Shown here piece after piece: positions 18,338-27,326 of a stretch of DNA of 64,000 nucleotides; position 1 is the first letter of the stretch; each line of letters starts with the position of its first letter. The notes beneath the pieces are model-generated. The model saw nothing but the letters and a program-made list of their open reading frames with translations. It was not told the origin of the DNA and did no database searches. This DNA is from Paraburkholderia sabiae (lineage in GTDB: Bacteria > Pseudomonadota > Gammaproteobacteria > Burkholderiales > Burkholderiaceae): assembly GCF_030412785.1 (NCBI RefSeq), contig NZ_CP125296.1, positions 1,364,001 to 1,428,000 of the forward strand, in the 5' to 3' direction. The translations under genes were made by a program, and so were the position numbers.

Positions 18338-19435
18338 TCAGAAGACGTGGCGAATCCCGACAGTCGCACCGAGCGTGGTTCCTTGCACGCCGTAGAACGC
18401 GCCGTTGATAGAGAGGCCGGTGTTCATGGCACCGTGGTTGTTCACGGCGGCGAACTGCGAGTAAAGTGCCGTTCGCTTCGAGAGGTTGTATGTTGTCCCT
18501 ACCGCTCCCATGATCGAGTGATTGGTGGTGTGATTGCGATCGCTCGCATAGTACACTCCACCGTTAATGTTCAACGCGGGCGTCACATAGGAATCCAAGC
18601 CGCCGCTATATACATTCTCATTGAACGATCCCGCGACCTTGTAGTTTACAAACTGCACTTTCGCAGTCACGACGCCGAAGTTGTACGTCAATCCAATCGT
18701 GCGACCCCAGAATTCGACCGTTGAGGGAACGGGAGTCTGTGCCGTACCACCACCCTTGCCAGAGTACACGGCGGCGTTGACCAAAAGGCTGCCATTCTCG
18801 TATTTCAAGCTAGCCGAATACTGCCGACCGGCCTGGAAATTGCCTGGCTCGCCACCGAATGCAAACAGAACGCTGCCTTGAAAGCCATATAACGTCGGGC
18901 TCGTATACGTGATCGCGTTCGAATTGAACATGCCGGTAACTAGAACTTGATCGGCGTAATGGATCACTCCGCTTCCGAACTCGCTTAAGCGGCGCGCATC
19001 AGTCTCATAGAGCGCGATGAAAAATGGCGAGAACTGCAAGCCGGCGGCTACGGAGCCGTAATCGCTATCCAGTCCGACGTATGCCTGACGGCCAAAGAAG
19101 TTGCCGTTTGAGTCGTTTAATCGACCGGTCATCATACTGATACCGCTTTCGAGCTTGAATTTCACCTTTGTGTTTCCACCAAGCTCCTCCGTGCCCGTTA
19201 TTCCGAAGTTCGACGGCGACATTCCGGTGCTGATTGCCGAGAACTGATGGCCGGCGTTTTGGCCGGTAGTTTCGTTGAGCGTCTTGCTGGTGTACAGAAG
19301 GGCAGCGTCCGTCAAGCCATAAAGGGTTATGCTGCCTTGTGCGTAGGCCACGGCATGTGAGAGAGAAAAACCGCCAGCGATAAGAATTCCGATAACGTTT
19401 TTGCGGCTAACGATACTTTTTCGCACGATGCTCAT
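18338..19435 (-). CDS. Gram-negative porin, Burkholderia OmpC-like
   Basis: A 365-residue outer-membrane trimeric porin. A signal peptide covers residues 1-32 (hydrophobic stretch IGILIAGGFSLSHAVAYA), and the mature protein begins QGSITLYGLTDAALLY, the usual start of beta-proteobacterial porins. The strand pattern and the C-terminal Phe (GIRHVF), needed for insertion by the BAM machinery, are intact. An AAAGGA ribosome site precedes the ATG. The closeness to an MFS carrier suggests dedicated uptake of a small anion or ester. Its upstream region contains a degenerate copy of the TetR-type operator at 19891. Confidence 0.9.
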   Translation of the reverse strand: MSIVRKSIVSRKNVIGILIAGGFSLSHAVAYAQGSITLYGLTDAALLYTSKTLNETTGQNAGHQFSAISTGMSPSNFGITGTEELGGNTKVKFKLESGISMMTGRLNDSNGNFFGRQAYVGLDSDYGSVAAGLQFSPFFIALYETDARRLSEFGSGVIHYADQVLVTGMFNSNAITYTSPTLYGFQGSVLFAFGGEPGNFQAGRQYSASLKYENGSLLVNAAVYSGKGGGTAQTPVPSTVEFWGRTIGLTYNFGVVTAKVQFVNYKVAGSFNENVYSGGLDSYVTPALNINGGVYYASDRNHTTNHSIMGAVGTTYNLSKRTALYSQFAAVNNHGAMNTGLSINGAFYGVQGTTLGATVGIRHVF

Positions 19436-19890
19436 GGTGTGATCCTTTGGTGGTCTCTGGATTTGATTAAAATATGTGAATCAATCGAATGAAAAACTTT
19501 CGACTGGCTACCGTCTGGTCCTGCGATTATTGAGTAAGATATGTTTTTAGATATATAGGTATACTTAGTAAATGGCGTAAATCTTGTCGCGATCTTGGTC
19601 TAGTGATCTACCGGGGGTAGCTTAAAAGTCTCAGACAGATACCAACGCTAGAATCAAAGGACGAAGCACGCTTCGTCCAACCATTGACGATCGCAAATCC
19701 GAGCGATATGACTCGCTTGGTCGTCAAGCGAATGCTCAATCGTTTCAAGCAGCCCGCAATGCCCGGGCGAATTGTGTCGCCGCTCACGTCTCCGTCCGTC
19801 GCGCGTGCGCGGGCACTTCTTGACTCAAGACCGGTTAATAGACTCGCTCCACTTCTCTCACCGTCGCAGGAATTTTAATTTCGGAACTGA

Positions 19891-19906
19891 CTGTACGTGT
19901 GTCTAG
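19891..19906. promoter_or_regulatory. Degenerate TetR-type operator
   Basis: CTGTACGTGTGTCTAG keeps the left half-site CTGTACG of the 10338 palindrome and four of seven bases of the right half. It lies between the porin and CocE-type genes. A weak candidate. Confidence 0.25.
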
Positions 19907-20154
19907 TTTGGAGCGTCAAATTGTGGCTTTCCCGTAGGTAGCATTCCTGGTCAGGTGCGGATGCTCTGCGGCCCCGGAATGATCTCGACGTTGATCAAGC
20001 CCTGATGGTCGGTTACCGAATTCGAAGGGGCGTCTCACGGCGCTCAGGTCGATGCTTCCGTATGGCCGGTACCTTCGCGGCCGATAGCGTCACGTTTTTC
20101 CATGTAGGGCCATCTCAAACGATTCTTGACTGCACAAATCACGGATGCGTACAA

Positions 20155-20180
20155 TTGACTTGACTGCACGTACGTACAGT
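20155..20180 (+). promoter_or_regulatory. TetR-type operator near the CocE-type gene
   Basis: An 18-bp palindrome with one mismatched pair, ACTGCACGTACGTACAGT (20163-20180), shares its outer half-sites with the 10338 operator. It overlaps a TTGACT (20155-20160) followed by weak -10-like sequence ending near 20182. It is 257 bases upstream of the CocE-type start. Confidence 0.5.
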
Positions 20181-20436
20181 ATCCAGATGGCGAGTAGAGC
20201 AGGCAGACAAAGGGCGGTGCACGCTGGACATGCCGCGGCGCTGGCGCTTTCCGTGGCGTCGAAGGAGGCTGCCGTAGCGGCGCTGGCGCTCCGAAGGTGT
20301 CTGCAAGGTATATGTGATGCGGTCGTACGCCGCAGGAAAGGCGTGGTCGCAAAAGTTGAGAGCCGAAGCGGCATACCACCAACTGTCATATCAATCCGGT
20401 GCGGAAGAAGGGCGCCAGGAGACGAGGAGAGAAAGC

Positions 20437-22170
20437 ATGGTCTACGCAGTTCAGCGTGAGGAAGGGATGGTCGTCGAGCGTGATGTCGCGATCACAATGG
20501 ATGACGGCATCGTCCTACGCGCCGACGTATTTCGGCCCGACCGCGACGGGTGCTATCCCGTTCTTATGACCTATGGTCCCTATGCGAAGGGGTTGCACTT
20601 CGAAGACGGCTTCCCGTTTCAGTGGAACATGCTGACCAAAAATCACCCCGAGGTGATGCGTGATACAAGTTCCCGTCACGCCAACTGGGAGACGGTCGAC
20701 CCGGAGCGTTGGGTTCCGCATGGATACGTCTGCATTCGCGTCGATTCTCGCGGGTCCGGGCAATCCCCGGGCTTTGTTGACCCATTCTCGGAACGCGAAA
20801 CCAAGGATTACTTCGACTGTATCGAATGGGCTGGCGTACAACCGTGGTCTTCGGGAAAAGTTGGCTTGCTGGGCGTCTCGTACTTCGCACAAAATCAGTG
20901 GCAGGTCGCTGCACTCCGGCCACCACACCTGGCTGCAATCTGTCCATTCGAAGGGGCCGCTGATCTCTACCGCGACGCCATCCGTCACGGCGGTATCCTT
21001 TCCACCTTTCAGTTGCAATGGTACCCACGGCAGGTTGAGAGCGTCCAGTATGGGTTGGGCGAGAATGGACCGCGAAGCCGTGTCACGGGTCAGCCAGTCG
21101 CCGGCGATGAAACGTTCGATGCGGAGACACTTCGCGCCAACCGAACCGATCTTGAGCACGATCAATTGAGTCATCCGTTGCTTGACGAATGGTTTGAGCG
21201 TCGGGTCCCTGATTTGTCGCGCATCGAGGTGCCACTACTTTCATGCGGGAACTGGGGTGGGCAGGGCTTGCATCTTCGAGGTAACGTCGAGGGCTTTGTC
21301 CGTGCGGGATCGCAGCAGAAGTGGCTTGAGATGCACGGGCTGGAGCACTGGACCGAATTCTATACCGACTATGGTGTCTCGCTTCAGAAGCGCTTCTTCG
21401 ACCATTTCCTGAAGGGCGCCGAGAATGGTTGGGATCTTCAACCACAGCTCCAACTTCAGTTGCGCACAACGACTGGTTTCATCCAGCGGCACGAGCATGA
21501 ATGGCCCCTGGCTCGCACCCAATGGACGAAACACTACCTCGACGCGGCGGCCTTTACGCTGGAAGACCAGGTTCGCAGCGAGGAATCAAACACTTCGTTC
21601 GTTGCGATGAGAGATGTAGTTACGTTCAACGCAGCGCCGTGTGACACTGAAACCGAGATCACGGGTCCGCTCGCAGCAACGCTCTACGTTTCTTCGACGA
21701 CGGAAGACATGGATCTCTTCCTTACCTTGCGGTTGTTCGACCCGGAAGGGAAGGAAGTACTTTTCGCCGCCGCCGTCGAACCGAACGCACCAGTTACGCA
21801 GGGCTGGCTTCGCGCTTCCCATCGGGAGCTCGATTTGGAGAAGAGCACGCCGTGGCGGCCATGGCGTGCGCACAAATCCACCGAGCCCATCGTCCCGGGG
21901 CAAGTCTATGAGCTGGCAATAGAACTTTGGCCCACATCGATTATCGTACCGGCCGGGCACAGGCTGGCACTCACGGTAGCGGGTCACGATTTCGATCACG
22001 GACTCCCGGAACCTATGCCGCAGATCTACGGTCGGTCACAGCGCGGGAGCTCGGTATTTCTCCACAACCATGATGAGGATCGTCCGAGTGCCCTGTTTGG
22101 AGGCACAACGAAGATCTACACTGGGACGCAGTACCCGTCGCATCTGCTCCTGCCGGTGATCCGCGGCTAG
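20437..22170 (+). CDS. CocE/NonD-family hydrolase
   Basis: A 577-residue hydrolase of the X-Pro dipeptidyl-peptidase S15-like family. The N-terminal alpha/beta domain has RVDSRGSGQSPG and the nucleophile elbow GVSYFAQ (Ser about 148; the usual GxSYxG has Ala in place of the last Gly). The C-terminal part (ITGPLAATLYVSSTTEDMDLFLTLRLFDP) is the jelly-roll domain. Relatives cleave esters or acyl groups, such as cocaine or ring-opened compounds. The start at 20437 is chosen for AGGAGA just upstream; a longer frame exists. It probably releases an acid for the acyl-CoA ligase encoded next on the same strand. Confidence 0.85.
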   Translation: MVYAVQREEGMVVERDVAITMDDGIVLRADVFRPDRDGCYPVLMTYGPYAKGLHFEDGFPFQWNMLTKNHPEVMRDTSSRHANWETVDPERWVPHGYVCIRVDSRGSGQSPGFVDPFSERETKDYFDCIEWAGVQPWSSGKVGLLGVSYFAQNQWQVAALRPPHLAAICPFEGAADLYRDAIRHGGILSTFQLQWYPRQVESVQYGLGENGPRSRVTGQPVAGDETFDAETLRANRTDLEHDQLSHPLLDEWFERRVPDLSRIEVPLLSCGNWGGQGLHLRGNVEGFVRAGSQQKWLEMHGLEHWTEFYTDYGVSLQKRFFDHFLKGAENGWDLQPQLQLQLRTTTGFIQRHEHEWPLARTQWTKHYLDAAAFTLEDQVRSEESNTSFVAMRDVVTFNAAPCDTETEITGPLAATLYVSSTTEDMDLFLTLRLFDPEGKEVLFAAAVEPNAPVTQGWLRASHRELDLEKSTPWRPWRAHKSTEPIVPGQVYELAIELWPTSIIVPAGHRLALTVAGHDFDHGLPEPMPQIYGRSQRGSSVFLHNHDEDRPSALFGGTTKIYTGTQYPSHLLLPVIRG

Positions 22171-22630
22171 TCTACGCGGCGATCGCATTCTGCGCGACAT
22201 TGCGCAGTGTGCGAAACATCAGCGAGGGACCAGTAAATCGCGTGTTCGTAAGCGACCTCGCAAGGACGTGCTGGAGAGGATGCAATGAGCTTCAGGCATG
22301 ACGAAGCGTTCGAGGGCGCGCTGCCAACCGTCGATCGCGTGTAACTCACTGCCGAGCTGCGTGCGGGTGCGCCCGAAGTCGATATCTTGACCGGGCGCGA
22401 AGATCTACCTGGTATGCTCGCTCACCTCACCGCACTGATCTAAGCGAATCCATTCATGCGGTCCGCAGGCATGAGACACATTTGACGACGCTACGATTTG
22501 GCGAGTCCTACGTTTATTTCAATCTGTGGACTCTCTGCGATGACAGACCTGGCGGATTCGGTCGAGCTGATCTTCGAAGGGAAACAATTCAAATGAGTCG
22601 GTCGTCCTTGCGCATATCTGGAGACAACCA
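22171..22630. other. Intergenic region with possible gene relic
   Basis: A stretch of 460 bases between the CocE-type and acyl-CoA ligase genes. Apart from the short interrupted frame at 22285-22443 I see no gene. The ligase has its own GGAGA ribosome site at the end of the region. Confidence 0.4.
22285..22443 (+). pseudogene. Short interrupted reading frame, possible relic
   Basis: A GGAGAGG site is followed by an ATG (22285) and a frame reading MSFRHDEAFEGALPTVDRV, an in-frame TAA at 22342, then LTAELRAGAPEVDILTGRED and on to a TAA at 22441. Both halves look protein-like and in register, so this may be the remnant of a lost gene. It is too short to assign to a family, and chance is possible. 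Confidence 0.2.
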
Positions 22631-24271
22631 ATGGTGAGTATGTTTGACGAAGGCCTTGAACGACGTGAGGCGAATCACGTTTCGTTAACGCCGGTGGACT
22701 TCGTTGCGCGAGCGGCGCAGGTATACGGGGACCGCCTCGCGATTGTGTATGGAGACCTCCGACGGACGTGGGAGGAAACATATGAGCGGGCCGTGCGTCT
22801 CGCGAGTGCGTTGGAGCAGACAGGCGTGGGTAGGGGCGACACCGTCGCGGTACTCTTGCCCAACATCCCGGCGATGGTGGAAGTCCACTACGGCGTGCCA
22901 ATGTTGGGTGCTGTACTCAACACGCTGAACACGCGGCTCGACGCATCGTCGCTAGTGTTCATGCTGCGTCATGGCGAGGCGAAGGTCTTCGTCGTTGATA
23001 GCGAATTCAGCGATGTCGCGCGTCGCGCGAGCGCGGAATTGCCAGAATTAAAAGTTGTCTGCGTAAGCGACGTCACCCCAGCGGAACTGCACCGCTTTCC
23101 TCGCGCGATTGACTACGAGGATCTAATAGCATCCGGCGATCCGAAATACATGTGGTCGCCGCCGACGGACGAGTGGGAAGCGATCGCTCTGAACTACACC
23201 TCCGGGACGACAGGAGACCCCAAGGGCGTTGTTTATCATCATCGAGGGGCGTATTTGAACGCCATCAGCAACATTCTCGAATGGGATATGGCGAAGCACG
23301 CCATATATTTATGGACCCTGCCAATGTTTCATTGCAACGGCTGGTGCTTCCCGTGGACGATCGCCGCCCGCGCTGGCGTCAACGTCTGTCTGCGAAGGTT
23401 CGACGCGAAAATGGTCTACGACCTGATTCGCGAAGAAAATGTCACCCATTATTGTGGTGCGCCGATCGTTCAAGGCGCTCTCGCGAACGCTCCGGAGGAG
23501 TGGCGAAAAGGAATTACGCACCGGGTATCGACGATGGTGGCGGGTGCTGCACCGTCACCAACCGTCATTGCGAGAATGGAGGAAATCGGATTCGACCTAA
23601 CGCACGTCTACGGCTTGACGGAAGTGTACGGTCCAGCTGCGGTGTGTGCGAGGCAGGAGCGCTGGGCTACGTTCAGTCAACAAGAGATTGCGCAGTTGAA
23701 TGCGCGACAAGGCGTGCGTTACCACTTACAGCGCTCGGTCAGCGTAATGGATCCTGATACGCTGGCACCGGTAGCGAACGATGGAGAAACGGTCGGCGAA
23801 ATCATGTTTCGAGGCAATATTTGCATGAAGGGCTATCTCAAGAACGAGTACGCGACCGAAGATGCCTTCCGCGGCGGCTGGTTCCACACCGGTGACCTAG
23901 GTGTAATGATGCCGGACGGATATATCCAAATCAAAGATCGGAGCAAGGACATCATCATCTCAGGCGGAGAGAATATCTCCAGCATCGAGATCGAAGACAC
24001 GTTATACAGGCATCCCGCTGTCGAAGTCGCCGCGGTTGTTGCAATGCCCGACGAAAAATGGGGTGAGGTGCCTTGCGCATTTCTCGAACTGAAAGACGGG
24101 GCTAATGTAAGCGTGGACGAGCTTGTCGCGCATTGCCGGTTGTTTCTGGCAAGTTTCAAACTTCCCAAATCGATCCGCTTCGGTGTGTTGCCGAAGACAT
24201 CGACGGGGAAGATTCAGAAAGGCACGTTGCGTACTATGCTCAAGCAAGAGCTCGGACGAGCCGACGGATAG
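22631..24271 (+). CDS. Acyl-CoA ligase (AMP-forming)
   Basis: A 546-residue ANL-superfamily enzyme that activates a carboxylate through an acyl-AMP to a CoA thioester. The P-loop-like motif is TSGTTGDPKGV (about residue 190), followed by YGLTEVYGP, the hinge region GWFHTGDLG and the C-terminal lysine in STGKIQK. The layout resembles medium-chain or alkyl/aryl-propionyl-CoA ligases (AlkK/DmdB group). GGAGA lies nine bases before the ATG. Its position behind a CocE-type hydrolase suggests that the released acid is its substrate. Confidence 0.88.
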   Translation: MVSMFDEGLERREANHVSLTPVDFVARAAQVYGDRLAIVYGDLRRTWEETYERAVRLASALEQTGVGRGDTVAVLLPNIPAMVEVHYGVPMLGAVLNTLNTRLDASSLVFMLRHGEAKVFVVDSEFSDVARRASAELPELKVVCVSDVTPAELHRFPRAIDYEDLIASGDPKYMWSPPTDEWEAIALNYTSGTTGDPKGVVYHHRGAYLNAISNILEWDMAKHAIYLWTLPMFHCNGWCFPWTIAARAGVNVCLRRFDAKMVYDLIREENVTHYCGAPIVQGALANAPEEWRKGITHRVSTMVAGAAPSPTVIARMEEIGFDLTHVYGLTEVYGPAAVCARQERWATFSQQEIAQLNARQGVRYHLQRSVSVMDPDTLAPVANDGETVGEIMFRGNICMKGYLKNEYATEDAFRGGWFHTGDLGVMMPDGYIQIKDRSKDIIISGGENISSIEIEDTLYRHPAVEVAAVVAMPDEKWGEVPCAFLELKDGANVSVDELVAHCRLFLASFKLPKSIRFGVLPKTSTGKIQKGTLRTMLKQELGRADG

Positions 24272-24362
24272 CAGCACCCTTCGATCGTGTTTGGAAAACG
24301 CGCAATGGCCACTCGTCGTACATGGGGCGGGATGCACGACGAGGTGGCTGCCGGGTTCGTTG

Positions 24363-25466
24363 TCAGGGGGTCGAGCCTGAAGGCTCTCTGAGTTCGAGGC
24401 GCGTCCGTTCCATATCAGGAACCAGATGTTTGTTTTCCAGAAGCTCGCGGCTTGTCCAACCAATATTGCCGTGGCTGGTCAATCCATATCGAACCAACGA
24501 TTCGTCGTCGAACGATCTGATTTCTGGAATGTTGAGCCACACCCGCAGAAACAGTCGTTTCTGATCCGCCGGTGTCTGCTCATTCTCATCGTAGGCGTGT
24601 CGTCCGTGCAGCACTGTATAGTTGCTCGCGAAGTACAGATCGCCTGGTCGCATCTGCAGCGGTAGCTCATGTTTGTGAGCCATTTCATCGAAGAAATCCA
24701 GGACAGCCGCCTCGCGTTCGGTGAACGGCACGCCCCTTCGCACGGACGCAGCATTGATCCAGTTACGGTTGTAGCGGGAGCTTAGCGTGCCGTTTGAGAT
24801 CGAGAAGACGGGGATCTTTCTCGGTGTCATGGGTTCTTCCCAGTCTTTCTGCTCGCCGAAGCGGTCCCAAAAAAAACCTTCAAAGGCTGTTTCAAGCAAC
24901 TCAGGACGCTGGCGAACGAACTCGTTGTACACCATCGACGAGCTGGCAAGGGTGCTTATGGCACCGTTGTTGGCCTGGCGAACGCCGAGCAGACCTACAA
25001 CGTCTGCAAGGTCAACGTGCAGTAGTGTGCCGTGCTTGTTGCCGTATGCACGGGTGAGTGCATTGACGGCAATACCCTTCTCTCTGACATCGGCGATCAA
25101 GGCACACTGGCTGTCCTGACTCACGCATGTTCCGAGATGTCGCGATAGGCCAAGGTACATCAGCCGCACGTCATGATCGGAAAGACCTCCGACGGGAAAG
25201 CCGCGCACCACGACGAAGCCCGGACCCGTAGTTACAGCTTCGGTTATTGTCGTGATCAAACGTTGCATCCCGTTGCCTGCAGGAAAGTGCGGCTGCTCAA
25301 CTTCATTTAATGTGAGGTTTTCGTGTCTCAGCCGCTGTAATGCGGCCAGCAATTCGGTCCGTTGATCCTCACTAACGGTCACCGTCCAGCTTTCGGGATG
25401 GTTGGCGATCTTGGATCCGCTCCAGACCGTTGGATCTGAAATCAGAGGAAAAGCCGCTGATGACAT
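24363..25466 (-). CDS. TauD/TfdA-family Fe(II)/2-oxoglutarate dioxygenase
   Basis: A 367-residue protein of the TauD/TfdA family. The iron facial triad can be read as H150-V-D152 in LLHVDLAD and a distal His in VLHGRHAY (H287 or H290); the 2-oxoglutarate-binding Arg lies in KRLFLRVW (about 304-308). The segment GPGFVVVRGFPV is also typical. Members hydroxylate taurine, aryloxyacids, carnitine precursors or other acids. It converges on the acyl-CoA ligase gene and has its own GGAG ribosome site. The substrate is unknown. Confidence 0.85.
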   Translation of the reverse strand: MSSAAFPLISDPTVWSGSKIANHPESWTVTVSEDQRTELLAALQRLRHENLTLNEVEQPHFPAGNGMQRLITTITEAVTTGPGFVVVRGFPVGGLSDHDVRLMYLGLSRHLGTCVSQDSQCALIADVREKGIAVNALTRAYGNKHGTLLHVDLADVVGLLGVRQANNGAISTLASSSMVYNEFVRQRPELLETAFEGFFWDRFGEQKDWEEPMTPRKIPVFSISNGTLSSRYNRNWINAASVRRGVPFTEREAAVLDFFDEMAHKHELPLQMRPGDLYFASNYTVLHGRHAYDENEQTPADQKRLFLRVWLNIPEIRSFDDESLVRYGLTSHGNIGWTSRELLENKHLVPDMERTRLELREPSGSTP

Positions 25467-25726
25467 TGATACTCCGTGGTGGTGAGTGGCGTCGCATCGC
25501 GTTGAAACGGCGCAAATACGGGCACGTCATCGCTTCGCGATACCGCCTAGCCCGTTGGCAAAATTGACCGGCTACGGCGCGCTTGACGGTTTGTCGACCG
25601 TCGCCTCCGGGAGGAGTCGCCGCGAACGGCGGCTCTTTCAGGGTTGAATGCGTCTCCAATCTTCGGCGAGCGGGCGGGGACCTAGGACGTGGCGCTGGGT
25701 ACTGTCGAGCTTCTAATCTGCCGGTA

Positions 25727-27127
25727 TCAACGGCTGTCGGTGCCGGAGCTCACCAGTCGTCCCGTGTCGGACTGCCGCGTCTCGTTCGCCCGTGCGAGCT
25801 CGTCGGCCCGGTCGATGGATCTCAGCGAGACGCCACGCGTTTCACGGTAAGCAAGCGCGGCAATGAAAGAGATTGAAGCTGCCCCTGTCAGGTAGATGGC
25901 GATCGGGACGTACGTACCATACGAACGAAGCAACGTCGCACAGATGAAGGGGGCCAAACCGCCGGCCACGATGGACGTCAACTGATTAGCGAACGAAACA
26001 CCCAGATAACGTACGCGCGTGGGGAACATCTCCGGAAGCATTGCCGAATAGGGTGCGTACATCAGTGAATCGACGGCGAGTCCCAGCACGATCGAAATAA
26101 AAATGAGGATCGTTGAGCCCGACTCCATCGCGGGGAAACTGACGAACGACCAAACAATGACCAGCGCTGCGCCGCTCAGGAATACCGGCTTTCTGCCGAG
26201 TTTATCGGACAACCTGCCAACCAGTGGGACGATCGCGAAATGAATCACATTGGCGACCATCATGAGCGACAGAATCGTGTTGACATTGCTCGCGTGCTTA
26301 TACAGCAGATACGTGATGGTGAAGGTCACGACCACCTGATAGAAGATGTTTTCCGTCAGTCGCAAGCCCATCGCAACGATCAGCGCACGGGGGTGTTGAC
26401 GAAAAATATCGGTGATCTTCGGCCGCTCGTCACGACCACGCTCCTCCTTCATCAACAGTTCTTTGGCGATCGGCGCATCTTCCACGTTCTTGCGGATGTA
26501 GGCGCCAACCAGGGCGATCACGGCAGCCAGCCAGAATGCGCAACGCCATCCCCAGGAAAGAAAGTCGTCACCGGGCAGCGCCGCAGACAGCAATCCGAGC
26601 ACGAGCGTCGCCAGGAGATTACCCAAGGGGAGGGCAGCCTGTGGCCAACTCGTCCACGATGCGCGTCGATTATCAGGCGCATGCTCTGCAACGATAAGAA
26701 CCGCTCCACCCCATTCGCCACCAGCGGCGAAACCCTGGACGAGGCGGCAAACAACGAGAAGGCCCGGCGCCCAGTATCCAGCTGTGGCGATGGTGGGAAG
26801 ACACCCGATGGCGAAGGTCGCAATACCGGTAATGAGGATGCTCCACTGGAGCATCGGCTTGCGTCCATACCGATCCCCGAGATACCCGAAAACGATCGCG
26901 CCAAGAGGTCGGGCGATGAAGCCGACCGCGTAGATCAGCAACGCGCCGATGACACCACTCATCGGGTCGCTGCTTGGCGGAAAGAAGATCTTGCCGAAAG
27001 CTACAGTTGCTGCGGCTGCGTAGATCAGGAAGTCGTACCACTCGGCCACCGTCCCGATCATTGCGCCGATGACGATCCTCTTCAAGTCTCGGGGATGGTG
27101 AAGGTTCGACTCTGCACTCGTACTCAT
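25727..27127 (-). CDS. MHS-type MFS transporter
   Basis: A 466-residue carrier of the metabolite:H+ symporter group (relatives of ShiA, ProP, KgtP). Typical segments are GTVAEWYDFLIYA near the N-terminus, FFPPSSDPMSGVIGAL, FIARPLGAIVFGYLGDRYGR and FAAGGEWGGAVL. Twelve membrane segments are evident. The start at 27127 is preferred over 27139 because GGAG stands seven bases before it. It lies about 200 bases downstream of the altronate-type dehydratase gene on the same strand, so it may import the sugar acid or a related organic acid. Confidence 0.85.
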   Translation of the reverse strand: MSTSAESNLHHPRDLKRIVIGAMIGTVAEWYDFLIYAAAATVAFGKIFFPPSSDPMSGVIGALLIYAVGFIARPLGAIVFGYLGDRYGRKPMLQWSILITGIATFAIGCLPTIATAGYWAPGLLVVCRLVQGFAAGGEWGGAVLIVAEHAPDNRRASWTSWPQAALPLGNLLATLVLGLLSAALPGDDFLSWGWRCAFWLAAVIALVGAYIRKNVEDAPIAKELLMKEERGRDERPKITDIFRQHPRALIVAMGLRLTENIFYQVVVTFTITYLLYKHASNVNTILSLMMVANVIHFAIVPLVGRLSDKLGRKPVFLSGAALVIVWSFVSFPAMESGSTILIFISIVLGLAVDSLMYAPYSAMLPEMFPTRVRYLGVSFANQLTSIVAGGLAPFICATLLRSYGTYVPIAIYLTGAASISFIAALAYRETRGVSLRSIDRADELARANETRQSDTGRLVSSGTDSR

Positions 27128-27326
27128 ATGCGTCTCCATTTAGTCTGCTTCTCTGATATCTGTTACGACTCGCGTCTCAGCGTGCAAGGCAGGGATGCGC
27201 TGGCTACACTCTTGTGGTGACTTTCAGCCGATAGACCCTACGAAAACCATTGCTCCTTTTTCGTCTGCATCACCTGGAGGACAACCAATGTTGCTGCCCC
27301 TTGCTGATAGCGACGCGGATTTGGCG

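Larger units (their letters stand above)
19436..20436. other. Divergent 1-kb regulatory region
   Basis: About 1 kb between the porin and CocE-type genes. It holds an AT-rich patch at 19480-19620, two operator-like palindromes (19891-19906 and 20163-20180) and the promoter of the plus-strand gene. Small open frames are present, but none has a ribosome site or a recognisable product. Confidence 0.5.

Noticed and set aside
19386..19400. A GATAACGTTTTT match inside the porin signal-peptide region, resembling the AACGTT operator.
   Set aside because: It is coding sequence, lacks the final C, and is 29 kb from the regulator; not counted as an operator.
19684..19878. Small plus-strand frame in the porin/CocE gap, and a minus-strand reading resembling a receptor N-terminus (LKRLSIRL).
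   Set aside because: No ribosome site, no further homology in either direction and stop codons nearby; too little to call a gene or relic.
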